DNA from: Prochloron sp965198675
GTDB lineage: Bacteria; Cyanobacteriota; Cyanobacteriia; Cyanobacteriales; Prochloraceae
NCBI GenBank assembly: GCA_965198675.1
Contig: OZ240666.1
Span: forward strand, 1,116,001-1,180,000
DNA: 64,000 nucleotides
Direction: 5' to 3'
Part shown: positions 9,589-17,697 of the stretch, piece after piece
How positions within the stretch are numbered: position 1 is the stretch's first letter
Layout of the letters: every line of letters begins with the position of its first letter
Program-made: the position numbers and the translations under genes
Notes under the pieces: generated by a model
The model's input: only the letters and a program-made list of their open reading frames with translations
Databases searched by the model: none
Told to the model about the DNA's origin: nothing

Positions 9589-10023
9589 GTGAAATCAAAA
9601 ATCACCATATTCAGTGTTGTGGATGTCATTGAATCGCTTTCCGGCGGCACTCTGCTAAATGGCAACCTTTGCATGATGGACAATAGTTCTTATCACAGTA
9701 CCAATCAAGGAACACCTAACTTGTGCACTTTATGTTGTCCCGGACAGACTATCTATTGGCATATGGTAGCCCTTGATTTGCAGATACCAGTAGCCATCAG
9801 AAAGATTTCTTTTCTAGGTCTTGATGGTAGTGGTGCTAAGGAACCCCCCACCGATCCTATGAGTGCTGAAAGTGACAAACTGCACTTAAATGTTTGGGAA
9901 GGCATTGTGCCATCTTGGATGATTCCTGGTGTGGAGTACAAGTATCGCTTGGAACTTCAGATGTATGAAGGAATCAACAGTATTATCCATGTGGATACAC
10001 CTTCTTTGAAGCGCGTAGTCTAA
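9589..10023 (+). CDS. AidA/PixA-like inclusion-body family protein 1
   Basis: A 144-residue protein starting with GTG behind an AGGAGG site. Its plan is shared by three following genes: an N-terminal strand ending in VVDVIESL, a short NLCMMDNSS segment, GTPNLCTLCCPGQTIYWHMVALD, and a late aromatic strand before VEYKYRLELQM. The order (xVDV...YMMD...GTxxL...GQxIxW...YxxR) is that of the AidA/PixA family, known from quorum-regulated proteins of Burkholderia/Ralstonia and Xenorhabdus crystalline inclusion proteins. No signal peptide. Molecular function of the family is unknown. First of four tandem paralogues downstream of a decarboxylase and an adenylating enzyme. Confidence 0.65.
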   Translation: MKSKITIFSVVDVIESLSGGTLLNGNLCMMDNSSYHSTNQGTPNLCTLCCPGQTIYWHMVALDLQIPVAIRKISFLGLDGSGAKEPPTDPMSAESDKLHLNVWEGIVPSWMIPGVEYKYRLELQMYEGINSIIHVDTPSLKRVV

Positions 10024-10095
10024 GTGAACAAAAAACGCCAACAAGAGTAGTCATGGTTCTCAGTGACCATAAACTTTAACCCAGGAGGAAAAGTT

Positions 10096-10923
10096 ATGAG
10101 CCAACAGCTCGGAATAATAGTGATGATTGATGTGGAGGCAGCCATCAAAGCCAACACGTTAAAAGGGAACACTTATATGTTCGATAACATGAAATTGCAA
10201 GGGTCTGAAGGTCTAGGAACTGATGCCCTAGTTTCCGCCCTCAATGGCACCCATTGGTCTGATGGTTCCCAGGCTAATGAGCAGGTGTTGAACTGGGCGC
10301 CAGTTGCCCTTGGTTCTATTCCGCCGACTCTTCCTAAGACCTTTCTCGCAGAGAAATCGAAAAATAGCGATCTCAAGGCGATCGAGGATCTCAAGGGACT
10401 CGCGGATAGGATTGAAACAACCGAAAGGGACAGATTCACAAACGTCGCGTCTATCATTGAGGAACTAAAAAGGATTTCCACCAATGCGGGTGTCAAGACT
10501 AAAATCAAGAGTAAACGGAGGAATCTCAAGCGCGATCTTGGAGCTGCTGGGCAGAAAATTATGGATGTCACCGGTGAACTCGTCAGTGCATCTGAAGCAA
10601 AAATGCCTGAGGTGAATCAGATCCCTCCGATTATTACGGATATCACTGGTGAAGCAGTGGATAAAAAAGTCATGTATGTGGCTCAATATGGCTCTCCCGA
10701 GCTGGTGACAGACGGCTGGTACTGGTGTGGGTCTGTTGACTCCTCTAAAACAGGAACCTATGCCTACACCATGCATATCCAACTACATCAGCTCTCCTTC
10801 CTGGATGGAGAATGGACCTGGGTGCCGGTAGATATGACCATTGATGCCTATATCAAGGTTGCCGATAACCCTAAAGTAAATGGGTTTACCGGTGGGGGTG
10901 TGGGCATGCTCCCCATTATGTAG
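10096..10923 (+). CDS. AidA/PixA-like protein 2 with a long helical insertion
   Basis: 275 residues from the ATG at 10096, chosen because AGGAGG precedes it by seven bases; an in-frame start at 10063 lacks one. The N-terminus (GIIVMIDVEAAIKANTL, TYMFDNMKLQGSEGLGTDAL) and the end (DGWYWCGSVDSSKTGTYAYT, then a beta-rich tail) resemble the sister genes. Between them, about residues 75-180, sits a charged, Lys/Glu-rich and probably helical segment (SIIEELKRISTNAGVKTKIK) that the sisters lack. The family plan is thus split by an extra domain of unknown role. Confidence 0.6.
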   Translation: MSQQLGIIVMIDVEAAIKANTLKGNTYMFDNMKLQGSEGLGTDALVSALNGTHWSDGSQANEQVLNWAPVALGSIPPTLPKTFLAEKSKNSDLKAIEDLKGLADRIETTERDRFTNVASIIEELKRISTNAGVKTKIKSKRRNLKRDLGAAGQKIMDVTGELVSASEAKMPEVNQIPPIITDITGEAVDKKVMYVAQYGSPELVTDGWYWCGSVDSSKTGTYAYTMHIQLHQLSFLDGEWTWVPVDMTIDAYIKVADNPKVNGFTGGGVGMLPIM

Positions 10924-10973
10924 ACAACTGCTTAAGCTTCAATGGTAAGACCAAAAATATGGGAGGATAGATC

Positions 10974-11393
10974 ATGGCAACAGAAACAAAAGGGAAAACA
11001 ATAACGATAGCCACTGTAATAGATGTCGTAGGAGCTCTGGCCACCGATAGCTTGAGTGGGCAAATCTATTTGATGGACAGTAATAAAGTTAATGGCTCCA
11101 CCGCTCAAGGCACTGAGCATTTGAAAACCGTGGTGGAAAAAGGAGATAAATTGGTCTGGATTGTCGGGCCCTTAGAATGCGAAGCCTATGCAGCCATTGA
11201 TGATATCATCATCGACAAGGACTGTTGCGAGGTGGAAAAGAAGACTTACGAAGGGACTGATATCTCCTACTGGTCTGGCACGGTGAAAAAAGATGTCACT
11301 CTCACTCCCTACAGCATGAAATTTAAAGTGGGAACTCGAGATGAGCCCATAGCTACCGCTTCCACACTCTCTCTCGTAGGTAAGAGTGTGTGA
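10974..11393 (+). CDS. AidA/PixA-like protein 3
   Basis: 139 residues from an ATG behind GGGAGGATAG. Shows the clearest short form of the family: TIATVIDVVGAL, QIYLMDSNKVNGSTAQGTEH, GDKLVWIVGPLE, then ISYWSGTVKKDVTLTPYSMK. Lies 50 bases after gene 2 and 88 before gene 4, each with its own strong ribosome binding site, so the four are probably co-transcribed and highly translated. Confidence 0.65.
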   Translation: MATETKGKTITIATVIDVVGALATDSLSGQIYLMDSNKVNGSTAQGTEHLKTVVEKGDKLVWIVGPLECEAYAAIDDIIIDKDCCEVEKKTYEGTDISYWSGTVKKDVTLTPYSMKFKVGTRDEPIATASTLSLVGKSV

Positions 11394-11481
11394 GCCTTTA
11401 AAAAGCATGTTTGTGGCCAGGTTTTGTGGCCACAGATCCCATGGAAAATCACAATTTGTTCAACTAACAACGAGGGAAACC

Positions 11482-12027
11482 ATGCCAAACAACACCGAGA
11501 CAAAAAGGCAAAATCCAGGGCAGCTCAATTCAGTGCAGCTGAATATCGTAACAGTGGTAGACGTTCATAAAGCTATTGCCACGGGGATGCTCCAAGACGC
11601 CCTTTACATGATGGACAATAGCGTGGGTGGCTCAGGTCAGGGAACCGGTCATTTGCAAACCGTCTGTAAGCAAGGACAGGTGATTAACTTTATCATCTAT
11701 GCTATGGATTCAGAAAAGAAACCCGACGGGACATGGCCCCCCTTCGCCAAGATCAATAATATCGTTTTTCTTGACGACGACGAAGGCGACTATGATGACG
11801 TTGCTGAGGTCAAGATCATGACCGAGTTCAAGATTTACGGCGGTCCTGACAGGATGCGTTCGCCTTATACTCCTGTGTATTATTATTGGGCTGGGACGGT
11901 GTTACCCGACTTGCCCCCTGGTGTGTATAACTACAGGTTCGTCCTTGAGCTGGGGCAAGAGGGTGATAAAGGGCCCGTGTATTTGAACACTGTCGAGAAA
12001 CCTTCTTTAAAAGTAATTAAGGTGTAA
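11482..12027 (+). CDS. AidA/PixA-like protein 4
   Basis: 181 residues from the ATG at 11482 (GAGGGAAACC upstream); an in-frame start at 11386 would overlap gene 3 and lacks a site. Contains NIVTVVDVHKAIATG, ALYMMDNSVGGSGQGTGHL, an acidic loop DDDEGDYDD and YYYWAGTVLPDLPPGVYNYR, the closest match in this cluster to the AidA family pattern of an aromatic strand followed by a YxxR strand. No transmembrane or signal sequence. Confidence 0.68.
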   Translation: MPNNTETKRQNPGQLNSVQLNIVTVVDVHKAIATGMLQDALYMMDNSVGGSGQGTGHLQTVCKQGQVINFIIYAMDSEKKPDGTWPPFAKINNIVFLDDDEGDYDDVAEVKIMTEFKIYGGPDRMRSPYTPVYYYWAGTVLPDLPPGVYNYRFVLELGQEGDKGPVYLNTVEKPSLKVIKV

Positions 12028-12094
12028 ATGAACAAGGGAACGTAAACAGCAAATTCGGGGCAAACACATCTAAATTGCCAGAAATATGGTGAGA

Positions 12095-12160
12095 TAAGGT
12101 GGGCAATGCTATAAAGAAATAGCGTTAAAATTAATATTTTTAATGAGTACCAGCATTGCC
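12095..12160. repeat. 66-bp direct repeat, left of hicBA
   Basis: Begins TAAGGTGGGCAATGCTATAA and ends GAGTACCAGCATTGCC; also partly palindromic (GGCAATGCT / AGCATTGCC). A near-identical copy lies at 12711-12776 in the same orientation, so the pair brackets the hicBA module exactly. Confidence 0.9.
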
Positions 12161-12214
12161 TGTCATACACTACTTATGTGCAGCATAGTAAAACAAAAGC
12201 GCTTGGTATATATC

Positions 12215-12433
12215 ATGAAATTTAAAGTAATCTTTACATTTGATCCTGAATACAAAGGTTATGTTGCTGAAATACTAGAACTTCCTGGTTGTGTTAGCCA
12301 AGGCAAGACAATGGATGAGGCAATTGATAACATTAAGGATGCCATTAGAGGGTATCTTCACGTTCAAGCAAAGCACGACAGTCCCTATGTTGTCAAAGAA
12401 TCTGAATCATTTATCGGGGAAGTTCTAGTCTAA
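12215..12433 (+). CDS. hicB: HicB-family antitoxin
   Basis: A 72-residue HicB antitoxin with the partial RNase-H-like fold typical of the family: FDPEYKGYVAEILELPGC then SQGKTMDEAIDNIKDAIRGY. The ATG at 12215 is preferred because the fold begins there; an upstream start at 12143 adds 24 unrelated residues. It neutralises the HicA toxin encoded directly after it. Confidence 0.88.
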   Translation: MKFKVIFTFDPEYKGYVAEILELPGCVSQGKTMDEAIDNIKDAIRGYLHVQAKHDSPYVVKESESFIGEVLV

Positions 12434-12652
12434 ATGGGACGTTTATCAAATATATCCGGTAAGAAGGCTGTGAAAATGTTTGAAAAATTTGGCTATATAT
12501 TAGATCATCAAACGGGAAGTCACATTATACTTTGGCACCAATCAAAACCAATCCTGTCAATTCCAAATCATCGGGAATTAGCACCAGGGTTACTGAGGAG
12601 TTTGATTCGACAGGCAGGAATTGCAGTAGATGAGTTTCTGGAATACAAATGA
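12434..12652 (+). CDS. hicA: HicA-family toxin (mRNA interferase)
   Basis: 72 residues of the double-stranded-RNA-binding-like HicA fold: SGKKAVKMFEKFGY, then the catalytic-His region HQTGSHIILWH and SIPNHRELAPGLLRSLIRQA. HicA cleaves mRNA during translation. Its ATG begins on the base after the hicB stop, so the two are translationally coupled. The antitoxin-first order is one of the two known orders for hicAB loci. Confidence 0.9.
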   Translation: MGRLSNISGKKAVKMFEKFGYILDHQTGSHIILWHQSKPILSIPNHRELAPGLLRSLIRQAGIAVDEFLEYK

Positions 12653-12710
12653 CTGTGCTAGAGGGCGTAGTGCTACACTTTGGGCGCCCTTGGCATCGCT
12701 ATTGGTCTCC

Positions 12711-12776
12711 TAAGGTGGGCAATGCTATAAAGAAATAGCGTTGAAATCAATATTTTTAATGAGTACCAGTATTGCC
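12711..12776. repeat. 66-bp direct repeat, right of hicBA
   Basis: Second copy of the repeat at 12095-12160; I count three base differences over 66 positions. It is followed at once by CACC, completing a GGTGGGCAAT...ATTGCCCACC palindrome that belongs to a repeat family spread through the window. Confidence 0.9.
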
Positions 12777-12812
12777 CACCCGAATGTTGCCTTGAAATTG
12801 CTGCTAAAAACT

Positions 12813-13946
12813 TTAAGCAGCCGCAGAAATTGACTCTTGCGCTACAACCGACTGATAGTACTCTTCTAATTGATTAGTAGCAGCAGCCCAACTCCAGCGT
12901 TCAGCCTCAGTACGGGCATTTTGTCGCAGCATTTCCCGTTCCTCCTTCCCAGCGAGCAGTCGTTGAGTGGCAGTAATCAGAGATTGAGGTTCAAGGGGAT
13001 CGAACAGATATCCATTCTCACCATCGGTGACAATATCCATAATGCCTCCAGAAGCAGCAGCAACTACTGAACAGCCGGCAGCCATGGCTTCTAGTAGCAC
13101 TAAGCCAAGAGTCTCGGTGCGGGAGGGAAAGATAAAGGCGTCCGCTGACGCATAAGCTACAGCTAATTCCAAACCGTGAAGGTAACCGACAAAATGAGTG
13201 GGAGTTCCGGCAAAGTGAAGCTCCAAATCTTCCCTTGCTGGACCATCTCCCACTATAGCTAGATAGCTCTCTGGAATCGCCTCTAAAACCGGTTTAATTT
13301 CCTCAATTTGCTTTTCCGGCGATACCCTGCCTACATAGATAAAGAGGGGATTTTCTGGGTGTCCCTGGGAGAGACGCCATCGCATTTGAGCTGAGGTAAG
13401 ATGGGGTTGAAACATCTCTGTATCGACTCCCCGCTGCCACAAGGTAACTCTTTGGATACCCTGCTCTCTCAATTCTTTAACCATTGCTGTGGAGGTACAG
13501 AGATTGAGCTTGGCTTGATTATGAGCTGCTCTTAGTATGCTCCACAAAAAACCTTCTAAGGCTCCCAGTCCGTAGTGTTGCAGATATTGGGGCAAATGGG
13601 TGTGATAGGAGGCCACTAGGGGTAGATCCATGGTTTTGGCATAGTAGATACCCCCAAGACCTAAAACAGCCGGATTGACTGTATGAATCAAATCTGGCTG
13701 AAATTCTTCCAAAACTTTTCCTATTGTCGGTCTGGGCAAGGCCAGTTTTAGTTCAGGATATAAAGGTAAAGGAACTCCCGAAACTCCGTATACTTCTGCT
13801 CCCTTGTATTCCTTGAGTCCCCCATCAGGACAGATAACCAGTACTTGGTTCCCACTACGCTGTAAGTGTTCCACCGTATGACGCAGGCGGGTTACAATCC
13901 CATCTACTTTAGGTAAAAAGGTTTCTGTAAATAAAGCTATGCGCAT
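12813..13946 (-). CDS. sqdX: Sulfoquinovosyltransferase SqdX (SQDG synthesis)
   Basis: A 377-residue GT4 glycosyltransferase that moves sulfoquinovose from UDP-sulfoquinovose to diacylglycerol, the last step of the thylakoid sulfolipid SQDG. N-terminus MRIALFTETFLPKVDGIVTR and the C-terminal GT4 donor site FPSRTETLGLVLLEAMA-AG are typical of cyanobacterial SqdX. It follows sqdB, which makes its donor substrate, 79 bases downstream on the same strand; pathway context makes the call firm. Confidence 0.93.
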   Translation of the reverse strand: MRIALFTETFLPKVDGIVTRLRHTVEHLQRSGNQVLVICPDGGLKEYKGAEVYGVSGVPLPLYPELKLALPRPTIGKVLEEFQPDLIHTVNPAVLGLGGIYYAKTMDLPLVASYHTHLPQYLQHYGLGALEGFLWSILRAAHNQAKLNLCTSTAMVKELREQGIQRVTLWQRGVDTEMFQPHLTSAQMRWRLSQGHPENPLFIYVGRVSPEKQIEEIKPVLEAIPESYLAIVGDGPAREDLELHFAGTPTHFVGYLHGLELAVAYASADAFIFPSRTETLGLVLLEAMAAGCSVVAAASGGIMDIVTDGENGYLFDPLEPQSLITATQRLLAGKEEREMLRQNARTEAERWSWAAATNQLEEYYQSVVAQESISAAA

Positions 13947-14025
13947 GAGAAATTGGTCATTCCAAACTAAGCTTATTCTTACAGTTACTTTTATTAGTAT
14001 AACAAAAGTATCTGTAAAATTTGTT

Positions 14026-15180
14026 TTATTGTTTATTCCACTTAACCTTCGGGAGAATTTGCTTGTGGTCTACCCGATCTTTGTATAAAGTGGCGAAGTT
14101 GAGGAGAGAATCTAGCAGGGAGTCGGAAAGGTAGTGGGGTTTAAGACCTAAATCGATTAACTTAGTATTTTTAGCATTAAAGTAATGTTCCTCCAACTCA
14201 ACTCGAGGATTATTCAGATGGTTAATTTCTACATTCCATCCCATGGCTACTCCAGCTTTTTTCACCATTAGGGCTAAGTCCCCAATGCTGAATTGTTCAG
14301 TGAATTGGTTAAAGACGCGAAATTCTCCAGGGTTCGCGGGGTTAGCGATGGCTAATTCCACGCAGCGCACTGTATCCCGAATATCTAAGAAACCTCTGGT
14401 TTGGCCCCCTTTACCGTAAACTGTCAGGGGGTGGGCGATGGCTGCTTGAATACAGAAGCGGTTTAAAGCGGTCCCGAATACCCCATCATAGTCGAGACGG
14501 TTGATTAACATCTCGTCGAGAGCGGTCTCTTCGGTCTTGACACCATATACCACTCCCTGATTGAGATCCGTGGCACGCAAGCCCCAAATCTTGCAAGCAA
14601 AATGAATGTTGTGGCTATCGTGGACTTTACTTAAATGATAATAACTTCCTGGCTGCTTGGGATAGGGTAAAGTATCCTTTCGCCCATTGTGTTCAATGGT
14701 GATATAGCCTTCTTCTATATCAATGTTGGGGGTGCCGTATTCTCCCATGGTTCCCAGCTTCACCAAGTGGCAGTCGGGGAAGTCTTCTTTTATGGCATAG
14801 AGGACATTGAGGGTTCCTACTACATTATTGACTTGAGTGAAAACTGCGTGTTCTCGGTCGATCATAGAGTAGGGAGCCGAACGCTGTTCCCCAAAGTGGA
14901 CTATTGCTTCTGGTTCAAACTGGTGCAGCGCCTCCGTGAGAAAATCGTAATTGGTAATGTCCCCCAGGAATAGATCTATTGATTTCCCTGTCAGTTCGTA
15001 CCACTTCGCGAGCCGCCGCTGAATTGGTGCAATTGGTGTTAGGGTTTCTACTTGTAGTTTGGCATCCCAATGGCGTCGTGCCAAGCTATCCAGAATGCCA
15101 ACTTGATAACCTTTGATTGCTAAATGAAGTGCGGTTGCCCAACCACAATAGCCATCACCGCCAATAACCAGGACTTTCAT
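14026..15180 (-). CDS. sqdB: UDP-sulfoquinovose synthase SqdB
   Basis: Makes UDP-sulfoquinovose from UDP-glucose and sulfite. 384 residues from the ATG at 15180, where the NAD-binding motif MKVLVIGGDGYCGWATA starts; a longer frame to 15240 adds 20 residues with no homology. A short-chain-dehydrogenase fold is evident, with GTMGEYGTP and the YYHLSK catalytic Tyr-Lys pair. Upstream of sqdX in the same direction, forming the sulfolipid operon. Confidence 0.95.
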   Translation of the reverse strand: MKVLVIGGDGYCGWATALHLAIKGYQVGILDSLARRHWDAKLQVETLTPIAPIQRRLAKWYELTGKSIDLFLGDITNYDFLTEALHQFEPEAIVHFGEQRSAPYSMIDREHAVFTQVNNVVGTLNVLYAIKEDFPDCHLVKLGTMGEYGTPNIDIEEGYITIEHNGRKDTLPYPKQPGSYYHLSKVHDSHNIHFACKIWGLRATDLNQGVVYGVKTEETALDEMLINRLDYDGVFGTALNRFCIQAAIAHPLTVYGKGGQTRGFLDIRDTVRCVELAIANPANPGEFRVFNQFTEQFSIGDLALMVKKAGVAMGWNVEINHLNNPRVELEEHYFNAKNTKLIDLGLKPHYLSDSLLDSLLNFATLYKDRVDHKQILPKVKWNKQ

Positions 15181-15582
15181 ATGAATTTCTTTGCCGATAT
15201 GCGAGGTTAATTTATCAGGTTTGGGTTTAGAGCAAACCAAATATTTGTAGCTCTACTTGGACAATAGCTGACTGTAGCCCATATCATCTCATAAGTCAAC
15301 AATGAAAATGAATTTTGCGATCACGCACTGGGGGTAAACTAAATGTCGACAAAACTTGACATTACGCTACAAATGTCTCAAATTGCAGGTCGGCGTCCGT
15401 TTCTGGTTACCGCTTGTAGCTAGATCGTTCCTTGGTAGGAACTCCCAGATACCGAACCTTTGACCGTTCCCTCTACAAGGCGAGGGAGCTAACCCACCCC
15501 CCATCATACGCCTGGTCAACTGTCATGGTACAAGGTCACTGATTGAGTTATTCTGCTTTAAGTATGTCTCGTAGTGCTCCCT

Positions 15583-15710
15583 CGGTTGAAGCGCCAAAAG
15601 GGGAAGTGTCCGATGTGCGGGTTATGGTTTACGGGTCAGGATAGGTTGGAAATCGACCACAGGGTTCCTCGCGCCCAGGGCGGGGGGAATTCTTATGATA
15701 ATCTACGTTC
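15583..15710 (+). pseudogene. HNH-domain fragment, probably from a group II intron protein
   Basis: About 42 codons reading RLKRQKGKCPMCGLWF, then LEIDHRVPRAQGGGNSYDNL: one Cys pair and the His-rich core of an HNH nuclease, without the second Cys pair. The wording (KRQKGKCPxCG...EIDHxxPxxxGG...YDNL) is like the C-terminus of cyanobacterial group II intron maturases. It stops where the remains of an aspartic-protease gene on the other strand begin. The 340 bases before it (15241-15582) hold no gene I can recognise. Confidence 0.45.
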
Positions 15711-15839
15711 AAGAGGTAAGCTTATGAAGCCTGTGTAACCAGTATCAATTACGGCATCAACCACGCGCCTTTGGCCATTCCTATTACCAATGACCAAAAA
15801 ACTGGGTTTCAAGCCCCGCCAGGAGAGCGAAGCGGAGGG

Positions 15840-16224
15840 CGGCTTTTGATCTTGAATGTACCGCGATCGAATTTCTATGGGCGCACCGACAACGGAACTA
15901 GCAAAATAAGATGGACTCCACAAATGTTTGCCTCGAACATCAAATTTCAAGCGATACATTCGACTCTCAACACCCTTGAGATGATTTACCAGTTTCGAGA
16001 TTGAATATTTAGGCGGATACCTAATCAACAAATGAACGTGGTCGGGCTCCCCATTAAACTCGACTCTAATGAAACCCCATCTTTGCAGCAGTATCTTTCA
16101 TCGTCTGGTGGAGATACTCGAGAGACTCAACGGTGAAAATTTGGCGGCGATATTTCCCCGCGTTGACCAGATGAGCATTTAATGCCGTAACACTATGTCT
16201 CCCTCGGTCTAAATTGCTTGCCAT
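15840..16224 (-). pseudogene. tnpA: TnpA, Y1 (HUH) transposase, frameshifted
   Basis: Starts at 16224 with MASNLDRGRHSVTALNAHLV and reads through GKYRRQIF, loses frame by one extra base near 16072 and continues FNGEPDHVHLLIRYPPKYS, giving the HUH pair in HVH. The C-terminal part (SKLVNHLKGVESRMYRLKF, then RYIQDQKPPSA) carries the catalytic Tyr in YIQDQ. Such enzymes move IS200/IS605 elements as single strands. Without the lesion it would be about 130 residues, the normal size. Confidence 0.8.
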
Positions 16225-16253
16225 TGATACAGATCAAATGCTATACTCTTTCT

Positions 16254-17607
16254 TTGAAAGCACGATACCGCTACCGAATCTACCCAACAGGAGAGCAGCA
16301 AGTGGCACGCTCGCAAGCTGTTCGGGTGTTGTCGTGTAGTTTGGAATGATGCTCTAGCTTTCTGTATCGAGAAATATCAAAAAGGAGAAAAGAAGCCCCC
16401 GCCATCAATCGATGCCGGGGGCGAACTGCAAAAACAATTCATTACGCAAGCCAAAAAGACTGAGGAAAGGGAATGGTTGTCAGAAGTATCCAACATTCCC
16501 TTGCAGCAATCCCTTAATGATTTAAACCAAGCATATCAAAACTTTTTCAAATCCTGTAAAGGAGAACGGAAAGGGCAAAAAGTTAAATCACCTCGGTTGA
16601 AAAAACGAAAATCAAAACAAACTGCCAAGTTTACCCGTGGCGGGTTTAAAGTTTACCAGCACAATGTTTATCTAGCAAAAATTGGGAAAATCAAAATCAA
16701 AGGTCGTCGCGAACTTCCCTCAACACCTTCATCGGTCACGGTCATTAAAGACAGTGCCGATAGATATTTTGTTAGTTTCGTTGTCGAGATTATTCCCGAA
16801 CCGCTCCCAGAAACAGAACGGAGTTGTGGGATTGATTTAGGAATAACGGATTTTGCCACCTTTGATAATGGCGAAAAAGTTAAAGCCCCCAAACCGTTAA
16901 AGAAAAATATAAAGCGGTTGAGGAAACTACAACGAAAACTTTCTAAAAAACAGAAAGGGAGTAAACGGCGGAAAGTAGTGCGTAAAAAAGTCGCCAAACT
17001 CCACGCTAAAATCCAAGACACTCGTGCTGATTTCTTGCATAAATTATCAACCCGAGTAATCAAGGAAAACCCACTCATTGCTCTGGAAGATTTAAACGTG
17101 AGCGGCATGGTGAAGAATCGCAAACTATCCCGTGCAATAAGCGATTTGGTCACGCAAAGACGCAAAGACAGCGAAGGATGGGGAAGAGACGGTGCTATAC
17201 CGCAGTCGGGGTGTAATTGCGTCCCTTTGCGCCTTAGCGCCTTGGCGCGAGGTTTGGGATGGCGAAAATTCAGAACTATGCTGAACAATAAAGCCGATAA
17301 ATACGGTCGAGAATTTAGAGTTATCAGTCGATGGGAAGCGACTACCCAAACCTGTTCTTGTTGCGGAGAGAAAGGTGGAAAGAAAGACCTTTCGATTCGC
17401 GAATGGACTTGTTTGTGGTGCGGTGCCCAACACGCACCGCGAAGCGGATCCGGGCAAAGCCCGGGTCGCGATATCAATGCTGCCAAGAATATATTAGTCG
17501 CGGGTGGGCAATCTGAGACTTTAAACGAGCAGGTCGGAAAGCGTCAGACTGCCGCCAAGGTAGCAGCATCCCGTGAAGTGCTAACCACCCCTAGATCTTT
17601 GTTCTAG
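16254..17607 (+). pseudogene. tnpB: TnpB, RNA-guided nuclease, frameshifted and with two in-frame insertions
   Basis: The expected N-terminus LKARYRYRIYPTGEQQ lies in another frame from TTG 16254; a one-base change near 16315 then leads to FGCCRVVWNDALAF and the long frame ending at 17607. RuvC motifs are present: GIDLGITDFATF, EDLNVSGMVKN and DINAAKNIL, plus zinc-finger CSCCGEKGG. Two stretches look foreign. About 38 codons after AISD (17141-17260) come from a palindromic repeat (ACGCAAAGACGC / GCGCCTTGGCGCG), and about 13 codons sit between the second CxxC and the last Asp. A start at 16477 would lack the N-terminus. Confidence 0.85.
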
Positions 17608-17697
17608 GGGAATCTCCCCCCTTTAGCAACGCGGAGGGGGGAGAGGATGTCAAAAGCCGAATCGTTGCCTCACAGCTTGTATTCACCACACCCTGCA

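Larger units (their letters stand above)
15800..17651 (+). mobile_element. IS200/IS605-family element with divergent tnpA and tnpB
   Basis: About 1.85 kb holding a Y1 transposase gene on the minus strand and tnpB on the plus strand, 29 bases apart and divergent. One end has an imperfect hairpin near 15811-15848 (AAGCCCCGCC...GGCGGCTTTT), the other a hairpin at 17612-17645 (CTCCCCCCTTTAGCAACG...GGAGGGGGGAG). The borders are set by rejoining the aspartic-protease frame and could be off by a few bases; no target duplication is seen. Both transposon genes are frameshifted, so the copy is probably dead. Confidence 0.85.
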
